A stretch of DNA of 64,000 nt, from NCBI GenBank assembly GCA_029948255.1, contig JALIZF010001940.1:2727001-2791000 (forward strand), given 5' to 3'. Both the position numbers and the translations under genes were made by a program. Positions 49,768 to 60,779 of the stretch are shown piece by piece. The DNA comes from Telmatactis stephensoni. Taxonomy: Eukaryota; Cnidaria; Anthozoa; Actiniaria; Isophelliidae. Numbering within the stretch: the first letter of the stretch is position 1; each line of letters begins with the position of its first letter. The notes beneath the pieces are model-generated. The model ran no database searches and was not told the DNA's origin. It was given only the letters and a program-made list of their open reading frames with translations.

Positions 49768-50225
49768 ATTATTTTTTTTATTTTTTATTTATTTAATAGC
49801 TTCACCAGGGCAATGAAAAGACTCGGAGTCCATACAAGCAAAGCGCCATACAAAATACAATATACACATAGACAATAGAACTACAATATAGATTTTGAAA
49901 AAGCAAAAAAAGCAAAACATTTCCTATCGACGAGTGAAAGTTCTAATTCGATCTGGATCAAAAGCTGAAATGAGTAGCGATTAATAGTGTGCATGGAGTT
50001 TCTTTTTGAAAGATGACGACAAGTAGGTACAGTTCTTGATTTCAGAAGGCAGAGAATTCCAAAGAATAACTATGCGGTTAAAGTAAGAGTCGCTAAAAGT
50101 TGACGTTTTAGTAATATTAGGTATGTAATTGATATGAGCTACTGCGTTCCTTGTTGATCTACAAGCGTTTCCGAAATTTGAAGTAAAATTCCAGCTGACA
50201 GGTACAGGCCGCTAACGTAGACTGC
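49768..50225 (-). mobile_element. LINE 3' end (reverse transcriptase C-terminus)
   Basis: Read on the reverse strand: NACRSTRNAVAHINYIPNIT, then FNRIVILWNSLPSEIKN and FKKKLHAHY before a stop near 49980. The WNSLPxxIKN block is typical of the C-terminal end of CR1/L2/Jockey-type LINE proteins. An A-rich tail (T-rich on the plus strand, 49770-49798) ends the element. Copy A lacks it at the matching position (about 35306-35322). Confidence 0.7.
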
Positions 50226-50522
50226 GAACAGTCCCACTTTTCCCTCCAGATTCAGTAAAGACGAGTTTTTAGAATACGCGGACGAGTGGCAATGGGGACG
50301 AGTTAAGGAGGGGAGAAGGGAGAGGAAAAGTACGAACTGCAGACAACACACTAAGACTTGAATTAGAGTCGTTACACTTAACCCGTGAAACACTAACTCA
50401 ATTTTAGTGTGTAATAGTTCAATAGAGACAAAAGAGAACAATGGAAATAAGGTTTACTAATAACTAGTAGTCTACTAACTATGCCGATACAACGCAAAAT
50501 TCTTATTGGTCAGAATTGTTCC
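50226..50522. other. Rest of the insertion in the copy B 3' flank
   Basis: GAGTCGTTACACTTAACCCGTGAAACACTAACT near 50367 resembles the termini of the element at 63084, so part may be a MITE of that family. No coding content. Confidence 0.35.
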
Positions 50523-50591
50523 ATGGCAGACCATTCACCATTCAGATGCTTATGGAATTGTGGCACAATTATGCTTTCATTTTAGCAAAGT

Positions 50592-50963
50592 TGAGAAAAC
50601 CTTGGGTTGAATTTTGTGCCGATGAAATGTTTCCATGATATAATCGCATTTGGTTTGAATGGTTAAACGGGAAAGATTCCAAACCAAGTAAGAGATTTGA
50701 GCCGACACGCAATTCATACCTGAACTCACACAGCATCGAAACATAAACGAATATTTCACACTAACAAACGTATAAGACACACCTGCCAGCTCATTGCTGA
50801 TTCACACATTTTATAGGTAGCTTTTCCTTCCTACTTCATATCTGTACGTAACTGATAAAAGTGTGAAAAACCTTAAGAGCAAATATTACCAAGCATTAGC
50901 AATGAGTGTTAATGAATAAGCAAGCTAAAGCTCCGCAATTTGATCCTCAACAAACTCATAGGC
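50592..50963. other. No gene recognised
   Basis: Short AT-rich spacer past the methyltransferase duplication. Confidence 0.4.
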
Positions 50964-51324
50964 CATGGTATGGTATGGTATGGTACGGTATGGTATGGTA
51001 TGGTACGGTATGGTATGATTTGGTACGGTATGGTACGGTATGGTACGCTACGGCACGGTACGGTACGATATGGTACGATATGGTACGGTATGGTACGGTA
51101 TGGTTCGGTATGGTACGGTATGGTACGGTATGGTACGGTATGGTTCGGTATGGTACGGTATGGTACGGTATGGTACGGTATGGTACGGTATGGTACGGTA
51201 TGGTACGGTATGGTACTGTAGTGTACGGTATGGTACGGTATGGTACGGTAGGGTACGGTAGGGTACGGTAGGGTACGGTAGGGTACGGTAGGGTACGGTA
51301 GGGTACGGTATGGTACGGTATGGT
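50964..51324. repeat. TATGGTACGG decamer satellite
   Basis: Tandem GGTAC/GGTAT pentamers, mostly alternating as TATGGTACGG, with a TAGGGTACGG block at 51246-51306. The WYGMVRYG frames are artefacts. A short outlier sits at 51570-51582. Confidence 0.95.
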
Positions 51325-51689
51325 AATAATAATAATTATAATAATAATTTAATTATTAAAACAACGCATTAAAAAAATACTCAATGCTTTTTACAATGAT
51401 GAAAAGTAAAAGAAAAAAACAGGAAAAAAATATGATAAAGTAGCAACCTGGTGTGCTCTGTACTTGAGTACAGATTACAAAAAACTGATAAATCCTAATT
51501 ATCACTAATTATCACTTATTATCGTATAATATAACTAAAAAAGCCAGGGAAAAAACAAAGATACAAAAATGGTACGGTACGTTATGATGAAAAGTCAAAT
51601 TAACGAGACCCTGATTCCAGGGTTGACTCGTGCCCTGAAAATGAGTTGTCAAGGCTCTTTCAGTCAATGATATGAAATAAATAAACATT

Positions 51690-52408
51690 GATCATACCTC
51701 GTATGGTGCGTTGATATGGGGAAGTAATTATAAGTCAAAAGTTTTACCAATTCATATCTTACAAAAACGAGCCCTTCGCATAATTACCTTTTCGGCACCA
51801 AGAACTCCAAGTAGACCACTTTTTCAAAAACTAGATATACTTAATATTTTTGAGATATAGTTAAGTTCCAACTTTGTGAAGCTGCATATAAACACATAAA
51901 CCACAATTTACCAGATATTTTTCAAAACTACTTTAAAGAAATATAGAACTACAACAGCAACACGTTCAAAATCAAATAGAAATCTGTTCATACCTCGTCA
52001 AAATTTAAATTACGGTAAATTTGGGGTGAAATATGCTGCTGCCACATGCTGGAACGAAGTACCGATTCAAATAAAAAACAGCGAATCACAAAAAAGGTTT
52101 CAAAAAACAGTTCAAGCGATTTCTTCTTACTCAGTAAAGTCAAAAATGCTTTTATTTATTGTTACTTCCATCATTTTATATACAAATTTTGTAATTATTA
52201 TTTCACTTGAGCTTATATTTCTTTCACTTCCACTGTAACCGCTATTTCACATTTTCATTGCTATATCTATTTTTAGGTTGCAGGAACTTCTTTATATTAA
52301 CCCCCTGGGTTGTAATCCTGCAACCTTCCACCTTTTTTTTTTCTTCTTTTGTCTAACTTGTAACTGTTTTCGTGGTAAATAAAAAACCTTGAACCTTGAA
52401 CCTTTTAA
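51690..52408 (+). mobile_element. LINE 3' end (reverse transcriptase C-terminus)
   Basis: IWGSNYKSKVLPIHILQKRA is followed by LRIITFSAPRTPSRPLFQKL and, after frameshifts, FGVKYAAATCWNEVPIQIKN. This is the classic C-terminal tail of CR1/L2-like LINEs. The end carries AATAAAAAACC and a (TTGAACC)n-type terminal repeat at 52389-52405. The 5' part is truncated. Confidence 0.75.
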
Positions 52409-52920
52409 AACATGGGCAGTGGGTATTGTATCTTTTCAATGGAACGAGCTTAAAAATATGATTGGTGGAGAATATATTTGTAACCCTCGTTCAGCTAATC
52501 TAGACTGTCATATCATATAAGGGAATGGTTGTACTGTATAACCTTGTGTAACAGGGCCAGGGTTTAGCTCAATATCATCTGAAAGCATTAATTGCCTCAT
52601 GGATCGATACACAATTTATAAAATAACTTATATAACGCGCACTCTGATTGGCTGAAAACCCGTGTTTAATGAGAGTATCAAACACGCTCACGTCAATTTG
52701 TTTTTTCGCCGGTGTTTTCTTTTGCCTATTTTCGTCTATTTGCGTGTTTAATAGTCGCCTACGGCTCGTGCTTCCACTACGCTCTCTCGTGTTCTCCCAA
52801 CATCACGCGTGTTTTGATCAGGCTATCAAACACGGGAAACCGTTTTTTATTCCTTAAGTAATACTTAATGACATCTTGTAATATTTTGCTTGTTTTGTAA
52901 TACTTTGACTGTTCGACCTC
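52409..52920. other. No gene recognised
   Basis: Contains a CGTGTTTAAT/ATCAAACACG mirror (52661-52687) and GTGTTTGATxAGGCTATCAAACAC-like halves (52809-52834), possibly a decayed repeat. Confidence 0.35.
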
Positions 52921-52924
52921 ACTA

Positions 52925-53540
52925 GTGGTCTCTTCGTTAATGGCTGCTCTTTGAGGAACCGCTGCTAGAACAGCTCTCTTACGAATGGAAGAGGTCCGTA
53001 GCGACCATTTTAACTCTGATGGTCTCTTCGTTATCGACTGTTAATCGAACAGTCATTGCTAGGACAGTTCCCTCACGAATGGAAGAGGTAGCGACCATTT
53101 TAAGTCTGATGGTCTCTTCGTTATCGACTGTTAATCGAACAGTCACTGCTAGGACAGTTCCCTCACGAATGGAAGGGGTAGCGACTATATTATTAATAGT
53201 TTCCTCATTTTTTGCTCGGCTAGGACAGCTCCCTCACGAGTGGAAGGGTTGATGATCTCAGTGTTTAAGATCTCCTCGTCATTAAAATACAACTTAGAAA
53301 CAATTTGAACTTTCTGACGAGTGAAGAATGTCAGATTTCGCTTGTCATGGTACACAGTTTGGCCCAAAAAGTCCATATTTTCGTCGGTAATTTTCAGCTT
53401 TGGCTTGTTATCCATGTGGTTTATAGCGACAGGAAACCCACAGCCAGGATTAGAAAAGATAACTTCTGACCCATTAATTGCAGGCTCGGCCATGTGGTTA
53501 GTGAAAGGCATGATGGGAAGGTCGACGGGAAGTAGTGAAT
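52925..53540 (-). pseudogene. Unidentified frame with 30-residue repeats
   Basis: The reverse strand from about 53540 reads VDLPIMPFTNHMAEPAINGS, then ITDENMDFLGQTVYHDKRNL and NPSTREGAVLAEQKM to a stop near 53185. One frame over, two units of ATSSIREGTVLAMTVRLTVD NEETI type follow, encoded by exact 90-bp DNA repeats (units from 53020 and 53110), plus a diverged third toward 52926. NPSTREGAVLAE looks like an older unit of the same repeat. I do not recognise the family. The frameshift marks it as decayed or as several exons. Confidence 0.4.
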
Positions 53541-53768
53541 AATAATAATACAAAACTCGCTGCATTTTTTACCTCGTGCGGCCAGAGGCCTGGCACGAGT
53601 AACAAGAGTCAAAAGTGTCATAATACTAAGAGAGCGAAACTAAGTGTTGTTTGAAATTAAGTATTATAGCGGAGCTCCGGCCCGCGCGAGCGGAGCACCA
53701 TACCTAAGAAAAAATGGTAACCCATCCAGTTGATTTTTCATGGACCGACACAGGAAGCCCAGTGTCCG

Positions 53769-53798
53769 TACATACATACATACATACGAATACATACG
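53769..53798. repeat. (ACAT)n microsatellite
   Basis: Short tract of ACAT/TACA units with one interruption. Confidence 0.85.
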
Positions 53799-53799
53799 T

Positions 53800-55410
53800 C
53801 CCTGTACATCGCGATGCTGATTGGTTGATTGCTTTTTGGCGCCAACTTGACGCGCGCTGACACTTTGAAAACTGAAAATTTACAAGTTTCCTTGCTGTTT
53901 TAGACTTGCAAAACTTAAAAATATCATTCTGAAAACCTCGTAAAAATTTAGCGATTTTCATGATCATTAATCGGTGCCGGCTAATCTTGACGAGTTAAAG
54001 CAAAAAAAAACCGTACGTTTGAATTTTTTTCGGGCCCGGTGTCGTTTCAAAAACTGCTCGAAAGACGAAGGACACAGAGAACATTTACAAAACTGGACGA
54101 CTTTTTAGTTGGATTCGTAGCTTCAAAAAACTTCTCATAAGGAATGAGTCATTGAGGATTGTGTATTCTTCGTTTCGTGAAGATGCCTTCAGTAAAGCTG
54201 CTTAAAAATCTAGCCAAAGTTGAAAATTAAAAATCGTCTGCATCGAGTGTGAAACAAGGACTGAGGACTACGCTTCGAAAGACAACAAGGAAAGCACTTC
54301 AAGGTAAAGACCCTGAGAGAAAAAAATCTGATGTCAAAAAGTCCGTACCTATATTTGATCATTTATCTTTTATTTGGGACTGATGACTTTGAAAAAATAG
54401 ACGCTTATGCACGTTGAACTGTGGCTAAGTTTAGACAAACCCTCAAGTAATAAATGTATAATGACATTGTTTTACAGTGAACTTTTTGCACTACTTTTAA
54501 TAATAAAATTTATAAAAAATTGATTTTGAACTCATTTCAACCCGGATAATGTGTATATACAGTTCAAGTTTGGAACGGTCTGGAATTTAATGAAACTGAT
54601 TGACTAATGACAGGAAAAAGGAAAGAATTTGCATGCAAAATAGAGTTGTTTTACCATTGAGCATGAAGTTGCTCCTTGAGCCCATATGAGACCTTACTAG
54701 TAAATGCAAATTGAAAATACTTCAGTAATTCCTTGTTTTCTTGTTGTGTCAAGTAGCTGTTTTTATCATCACTTTAAATTGTATTATCAGTGTAATCTGG
54801 AAGAGACAAGTATTCACCTAGTGTGTCATTAAAAATACAAAACAAAACAACAACAACAACAACAACAACACTAAACTACAAAAAAAAAAAAAAAAAGATG
54901 TCACAATATAGTGAAAACAAGCAAATCAAGAGATGTAGTTCTGCAATATCCAGGATGTTGAAAAGGGTTAATTATTTGTATCAATGAAATAAGGTTTTGA
55001 AGATTTTTGCTTTCTATTGCTGAGAATTATGAACCACTACAAAGTCAATTATGAAATCTGACAGTGTATCTGAATATTGAAATATACTATAATAAAGGTC
55101 ACTTCAAGCTTACAAGCCCATACAATTCACAGGAGACCAAAGGGAGAGAGTATATACAAACCAAAGCAAATGCCTTAATTTTCATTTTCATAATCTTCAT
55201 TTCAACTTTTTCATCTTTCAAGACCTTTACAATTGGGGCAATTAACACAGGAATCCCAATTCATTTGAATCAAGAACATAGAAATGGGAGCTCCGCTATT
55301 AGGTAGTACTGCTAATTTTTATATTAAGCTGTTTATAATAAAAAAGGAAAATAAACGAAAGTCAATTAAGAGACCATAATTTTTGGTTTGCACTGACGGC
55401 ATCATGAAAT
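53800..55410. other. Intergenic, no gene recognised
   Basis: A CAA-repeat and poly-A stretch lies at 54848-54896. An 80-codon frame at 55064-55306 has no recognisable features. Confidence 0.4.
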
Positions 55411-55414
55411 TTTT

Positions 55415-55700
55415 CGGGCTTAGAATCAAAAAAAGCAGTTGAAGCTTTGTATCTATACGAAATTTTTAGTCATAAGAATATTTTGAGAACGAGATACGAG
55501 CGATCAAATATCTTCATTGTTTGGTGTGAAATGTATGGGTTCGCCATCTTGGTGCACAACCAGTACACCAACATGGCGGACAGTAACGAAGGACCAAAAT
55601 CACGTTAATATCGCTATAATTCGTGTTTTCTATGCAAATCATATGAAACTTCAGCTTAACATTTACTTGTATCGCATTTCCTTTGCAAAGTCACGCAATC
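55415..55700. repeat. Interspersed repeat, host copy 2 (start)
   Basis: Matches 23075-23290 (AAAAAAAGCAGTTGAAGCTT onward), including the CCGCCATCTTGGTG palindrome at 55551-55578. Confidence 0.75.
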
Positions 55701-56268
55701 CCAGCAAGTCAAAATCAACACAATTTTTGTACAATTTCGTATTTTTCATGTTGTTCTTTTGTTCTGACACAACTGTTACCAGTGATTTTCGAAAGTTACA
55801 TGTTTAAGCTATGTAATGACCTGAAAATAAAGATAATAGACAAAAATTTAGGCTCGGGTTTTGAGACTTAAAGTTTGCAAGTTGGCTCACTTTTAACAGA
55901 GGATTTTGACTTGATGATAGACCAGTCACATATTATTGACCCATAGCTCTGTAACGCTTGTCTAAATCCCATTGTTACCTCGATATTTGAAACCTTCAAT
56001 AAATTTGGCGCATTTTGATGTATAATACTTGTAGGTTCGTGAAGATTTGAGGTCGGGTTATGGGTATCGAAGTTTGCGCGCTGGTGATTTTTTTTGGCTT
56101 CTGACGCTAAATGCGGTCACGGTTTAGTAAAGCACGGCGAGAGAGAGAAAATGCAAAAGGTTCAAAAGGCAGTAGTATCCCTTGGTTTACGTACGAAATA
56201 AACAAGTAAGCGTAATTCCCGCTGTTTTTACAACTCATACAAAATATACATTTATAATATATATATAA

Positions 56269-56556
56269 AGAAGGAGAAGAAGAAAAAGAACACTGAATTC
56301 ATTTGCTCACAGTTATCACAGTTATCAGATTTACAACATCTCAAAATCAATCGAAAAACGTCCAAGTGAAAAAGCAGATAGTGTAACTGCTTGTATAATC
56401 GAAAAGATTTTCGATGAGGCTGGTTTACGAAGAGTAACAGTCGGAAAGAGATTAATTAATGCTCTCAATTCGTATCTCAATACGGATGCTTTGGTCATCC
56501 CTTCGGCCGAAATAAAGTCTCCTTTTTATTTCCCTTTAAAGTTCTTCATGTACTAA
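56269..56556 (+). other. Unidentified 95-codon open stretch without ATG
   Basis: Between a stop at 56266 and TAA at 56554-56556 the frame is open. It includes SKSIEKRPSEKADSVTACII, then EKIFDEAGLRRVTVGKRLIN and ALNSYLNTDALVIPSAEIKS. Composition is protein-like and rich in K, E and S. No ATG occurs, so it would have to be an exon or remnant. Family not recognised. Confidence 0.35.
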
Positions 56557-57000
56557 ATCGCTTCAGTCTGTTAAAGAAGCGCTTGAGGGGACTGTATACG
56601 GCTCTAAACGCTGAATAACCGTTCTTATGTCTTCGCCACGGCATGACTTCCACTCGTTGTATTTTCTACTGTATCCCCTTAATCCGGTTTTGCTTCTTGT
56701 CTACCTCTATCACTGTCACAGGCTAAAGTTTACGATCTTAGCGTTTCCTCTTTGCTTTCTTGACTTTATACAGTCACAGAAAACGTCCTGAATGAAACAG
56801 ATTTAGTGCCTTTCTCTAGTCGCCATGCCATGTCTAGACTCTCTGCACGAACGCGTGACTGACCTTCAGCGTAATCCAATGCTACTGAGCAAGCGCACTA
56901 AAGAAATAATGGTCGAGTGTACCTGGACGCTAGTGAATTGCAAATGTTCATGATATGGGGACATAAGTTTCATATGATCACCAAAACAAACTTATTACTC

Positions 57001-58015
57001 GTGTCCAGGCCTTTAGGCCGGGAACGAGTTATAAACTGCAAATGTTTTTTTTTCTTCTGATTTCGTCTCGAGAATGCGGCATTCTTGCGCAATCGGTCAC
57101 GTGATGCACCCCCGATTGGTTAAGAACGGAAGAAACAATGCCCTTCATGCCCTTCTCATTTTCTCTTGCCTTCATTCATCACCTTTGAGCTTCGTAGTGA
57201 ACGCCAGCGAGGAACTTTAGGAATGCAAGATGGCCGACTACAAAGAAAATAGCTTTCAGAGACAGGCTTTTCTTGCAGTAGAACAATGTAATTTGGAGCT
57301 TTTAACTCGAGATATACCTATATACTTCTAAGAGCTTCAGAATGGGCTGTTAGTTTGAGCTTCATCTCCAATACTTTGACCAAATATCGAACTCTAAATG
57401 GAGTACTTGAAAGAGAGCCCTCACGATAAACATGGATAAAGACTATTTCCTACATGTTGCTAAACAAACATACATAGAAGCAAGTCAATTATATTCCTCA
57501 TTCAAGCATTCAAGAGACCTTGAGAGGTTTTTGTACTGAATTTTAAGATCAGACCATTGGCATGGAACGGCTAGGTTTAATTGACCTTGTTGGTCACGTA
57601 AGGTCTTAAAACATGTGAAACATGAACGAAAAAATACACGATTTATATTGTGTCAAAAACGCCGTTGTAGAAGTCTTTACAGCAAACAATTGAGATATGT
57701 AGTGAAATAAGAAGTTGAATAACCTGGTATATTCGCTGGTAATATTTTGCATGTCGGAGATCTATAATACTATGCATGATAATAGAAGGACAAAGGCAAA
57801 CACTAATAGCTGCTGACAGACAAATTGACTAATCAGATATTTTTTAGTTTAAGTTAGCCGATTCAAAAAGGGTCTTTATGTTACGGTTAACTATTTCCCG
57901 GAATGGCGAAGAATGCGTGAAACGGCTCGGGGAAGAGTACGAACGGGGCCGGTAATTGAAGCCTCTCCTAAAAGGGGCTCCCGGGGCACGAGTGAACGCA
58001 CGTGTGCGTCTAGTT
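57001..58015 (-). repeat. Interspersed repeat of about 1 kb, inverted copy
   Basis: Reverse complement of 31190-32155, interrupting host repeat copy 2. Left end CTCGTGTCCAGGCCTTTAGG; right end next to CGCACGTGTGCGTCTAG. Confidence 0.75.
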
Positions 58016-58075
58016 TGAATTTGAATTACATTTGCCTATATTTCTGCGTCTTTACGATATACGTGACAGTAGTAG

Positions 58076-59150
58076 GAAACTGCCGTTTCTGCGCCCGGGG
58101 CCCCCGCGGGGCCCCCGGGGCTACCCCCCCCCCCCCCCTCCTCCCCCCTTCATGCCCGAGCGGAGCCGGGCTAACCCCAACTGGGTGGTACAGGTGGTAC
58201 GGTAGTTCGATGAGATCGTCTATTTTTAGACGAACGGAACGAGGTACGATGAGGTATAGGGAACACGGGCTGCCCGGGCTACCCGGGCACTACCCTCCCC
58301 TCCCTTGTGTAATCAGAGGAGATCGATTTGACGGGCCCCCAGACGACCGTCAGATCTAGTTTGAGAACAGGAAGAGCGACGCCGATTCCCTTTCTTACTT
58401 TGTCAAAGACGCTCTTCTATTTGTCTACTATACTTTGTGCTCAACGTTTTTGCTCTTCTTCTGGCAAACGGATTATATATATTTACCTTTTCGTGGTCTG
58501 GTGATTCCACCTCTAGTTTCACCACTTTTCAATTATAACTAAGTGATATCCGCGAGTGATTGTAACACCACTAAAAGTAGATTAAAAAAAAAAAGTTTAT
58601 TGAACCAGACCGAAAATACTCTATTGTGAAGTTTAACGGAAAAATATATAGTATAGCGACAGAACCAGTCATCGATCCGAGTATTCAATTTACGTCAAAC
58701 AAACAGAAAAATATACAGTATAGCGGCAGAAGCAGTCACCCAAGTATTCAACTCTACTTTATCGTCGTCAATAAGAAGAAACCACTGTTGAGTTTATACA
58801 GACAGAATTACGTTTTATCGTCTTGTCAACTGAGTCACTTATAGTTTATCGAACGAGACCGAAAATTCACTTATAAGTGAAGTTTTCAAAACAGTTTAGC
58901 GACAGAAGCACTCATCCGATGGTTACTCTCATCCGATCCGTACTCTAAACAAGTTGAAACATGAACCTATGTTTACTGAAGATGTTTAGATCATCGCTAG
59001 TTTTAGAACAACTGTAATCCGACTCTCCTAAAGTTTTTTTTAGAACACCTAGAAATATATTTTTACGTACAGTTATTTCTGAGTGGACAACCAATCACGA
59101 AAGAAGTTGCAGTTGAGTGATTTTCATTTCTTATTTTATTTATTTTTGAA
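58076..59150. other. GC-rich patch and degenerate tandem repeats, no gene
   Basis: 58090-58340 is unusually GC-rich with C runs and GGGCCC palindromes. From 58590 to 58930 the phrases GACCGAAAATxxACTxxTxxGTGAAG and TAGCGACAGAA recur three times at loose spacing. No coding frame is convincing. Confidence 0.4.
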
Positions 59151-59157
59151 AAGATGA

Positions 59158-59231
59158 TCCCTTCAGCCGGATTCGAACCGACGGCCTCAGGAACTACAGT
59201 CCTGCGTTCTAACCAATTGAGCTATGAAGGG
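59158..59231 (-). tRNA. tRNA-Tyr(GTA)-like gene, no intron
   Basis: Read on the reverse strand it folds as a cloverleaf: acceptor CCCTTCA/TGAAGGG (7 bp) with discriminator A, anticodon stem CAGGA/TCCTG, loop CTGTAGT with anticodon GTA, T stem GTCGG/CCGGC with loop TTCGAAT. The D stem GCTC/GAAC has one C-A mismatch. TTTT follows six bases past the 3' end, a polymerase III terminator. Animal nuclear tRNA-Tyr genes normally carry an intron after the anticodon; this one does not, so it may be a pseudogene or retro-copy. Confidence 0.7.
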
Positions 59232-59234
59232 AAT

Positions 59235-59610
59235 ACGTATAGAGGAGAGTCTATTTTGACCATTTATTCTCAACCTTTACGAGATTTAGAATCACTCAGG
59301 AGTTGCTGACCATGGTGGTTCTGAGTGACATATGTAAATTCAGAACTTGACTCAAACTGATTGATAAAGCCAAAGATTTTTAGATCTGTACCGGTTCGGA
59401 GCGGTAAGAATCATTTTAAGACAAAGATTTTGAATGGCTTCAGCACGATTAAATTCATCGATCATTATTTACAGGAATTATTCAATGTCATAAAATCTCG
59501 TGTAATATGAATGTATCTTTGGCTTCAAATTCCCTGTGGCATAATACATGCACACTTTAACATAATTCACTATTATTCAGTAATACAGTCCAAAAATATA
59601 AATATAATAT
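59235..59610. other. No gene recognised
   Basis: AT-rich spacer between the tRNA-like gene and the next part of host repeat copy 2. Confidence 0.4.
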
Positions 59611-59614
59611 AAAT

Positions 59615-60440
59615 ATAAATAAAATATCTAGGAACAGTTTCGTTTAGCTTTTTGATGACGTCACATGAGTATGCAAAGAGGAAGAAGCTAAACTCGAAGG
59701 CTTAGACTTCCTTTAAACATCATGTCTCCAAGAAATCGACCTCGTAGTCTGAGATTCTCTAGAATGGCTAACTTCTAGACAGCAATTCACGTAGAGCCAA
59801 GGGTCCAACAAAGGGTAGGGTCCCCCGGGAATGAATCACAAAGTATTATCCCCTGTAAACGATGGACAGTTTACCTTTAACTTTCAACGAGGTTCAATGT
59901 ACCTAACCCCGTGGTTCTCCAGGCCACTTTCGCTAGCTAGCGGTACTCCTCTATCAATGCAGTTCTAAAAAATCAGCCTCGGGAGGTTTAGTAAAAGTCC
60001 ACTATATTGCTTTTAATAAAATATAGTTGTTGTGTATTTAATAATGATGTAGATAAAGTGAAGATATTTTTATAGCAAATATAAAGAAATCAAAGAACTA
60101 GAAATTCTAAGTATGGTTTTATAGTCATTATATCCGTAGGTTATCATGTCTGCCCCAGCTCAACTTCGTATTTTTTTGGTAACAATAGATAAATACGTAT
60201 TACAAATAAAGACGGTCGGACGAGAGAACTAAATTAACCCACGTGACGTCTACACCAAAAAGGAATTTGACTAGTTGTGGACTAGTATAGTAGTAGAAAT
60301 AAGTCCGCCATGGTTTTGAACAAGGAAGTCAACATACAGGTTCAAAAGCTGAGCCGAAATCTTCAATAAAGAAAATATTTATAACAAATCAACTGTTAAG
60401 TCTAATCAATTGGTATCCACAGGCCTGAACATATCCTTGG
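59615..60440. repeat. Interspersed repeat, host copy 2 (middle)
   Basis: 59640-59745 matches 23525-23625 (TTTTTGATGACGTCACATGA, CTAAACTCGAAGGCTTAGAC). 60280-60440 matches 23810-23950 (AACAAGGAAGTCAACATxCA, GGTATCCACAGGCCTGAACA). The interval 59750-60270 has no counterpart at 23.6-23.8 kb. Confidence 0.7.
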
Positions 60441-60779
60441 TTTTCACCTATGTCATCGAAAAATTTCCAGAGCCCTCAGTGAAATAAAAATAATATTACT
60501 CTAAAGAGCAATTAAAACTATGTAACTTCAAGAATTTTCAAATTAAAATAAGCTTTTGTTGCGAAGATATTGACCTTTGAAGTGCTCAATTTTTTAGTAA
60601 GAAATGTATGGCACTTCGCAGCTGGTGTCACTCCACAGGTCATCAAAATAACAGTGGATCTTACATCCCTGAGTAAAATCAGAGCACATCCTCTTAAAGA
60701 GGAGAACAAACTTTATAACTCCAGGGAATTTTGAGTCCAAAAGATGTTGTGATGCAAAGATATCAACAGTTTCACAAAC

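Noticed and set aside
50906..51271. WYGMVRYG frames
   Set aside because: Translation of the GGTAC/GGTAT satellite.
57913..58359. 148-codon GC-rich frame
   Set aside because: It runs from an inverted repeat copy into a GC-rich patch with proline runs; no family resemblance.
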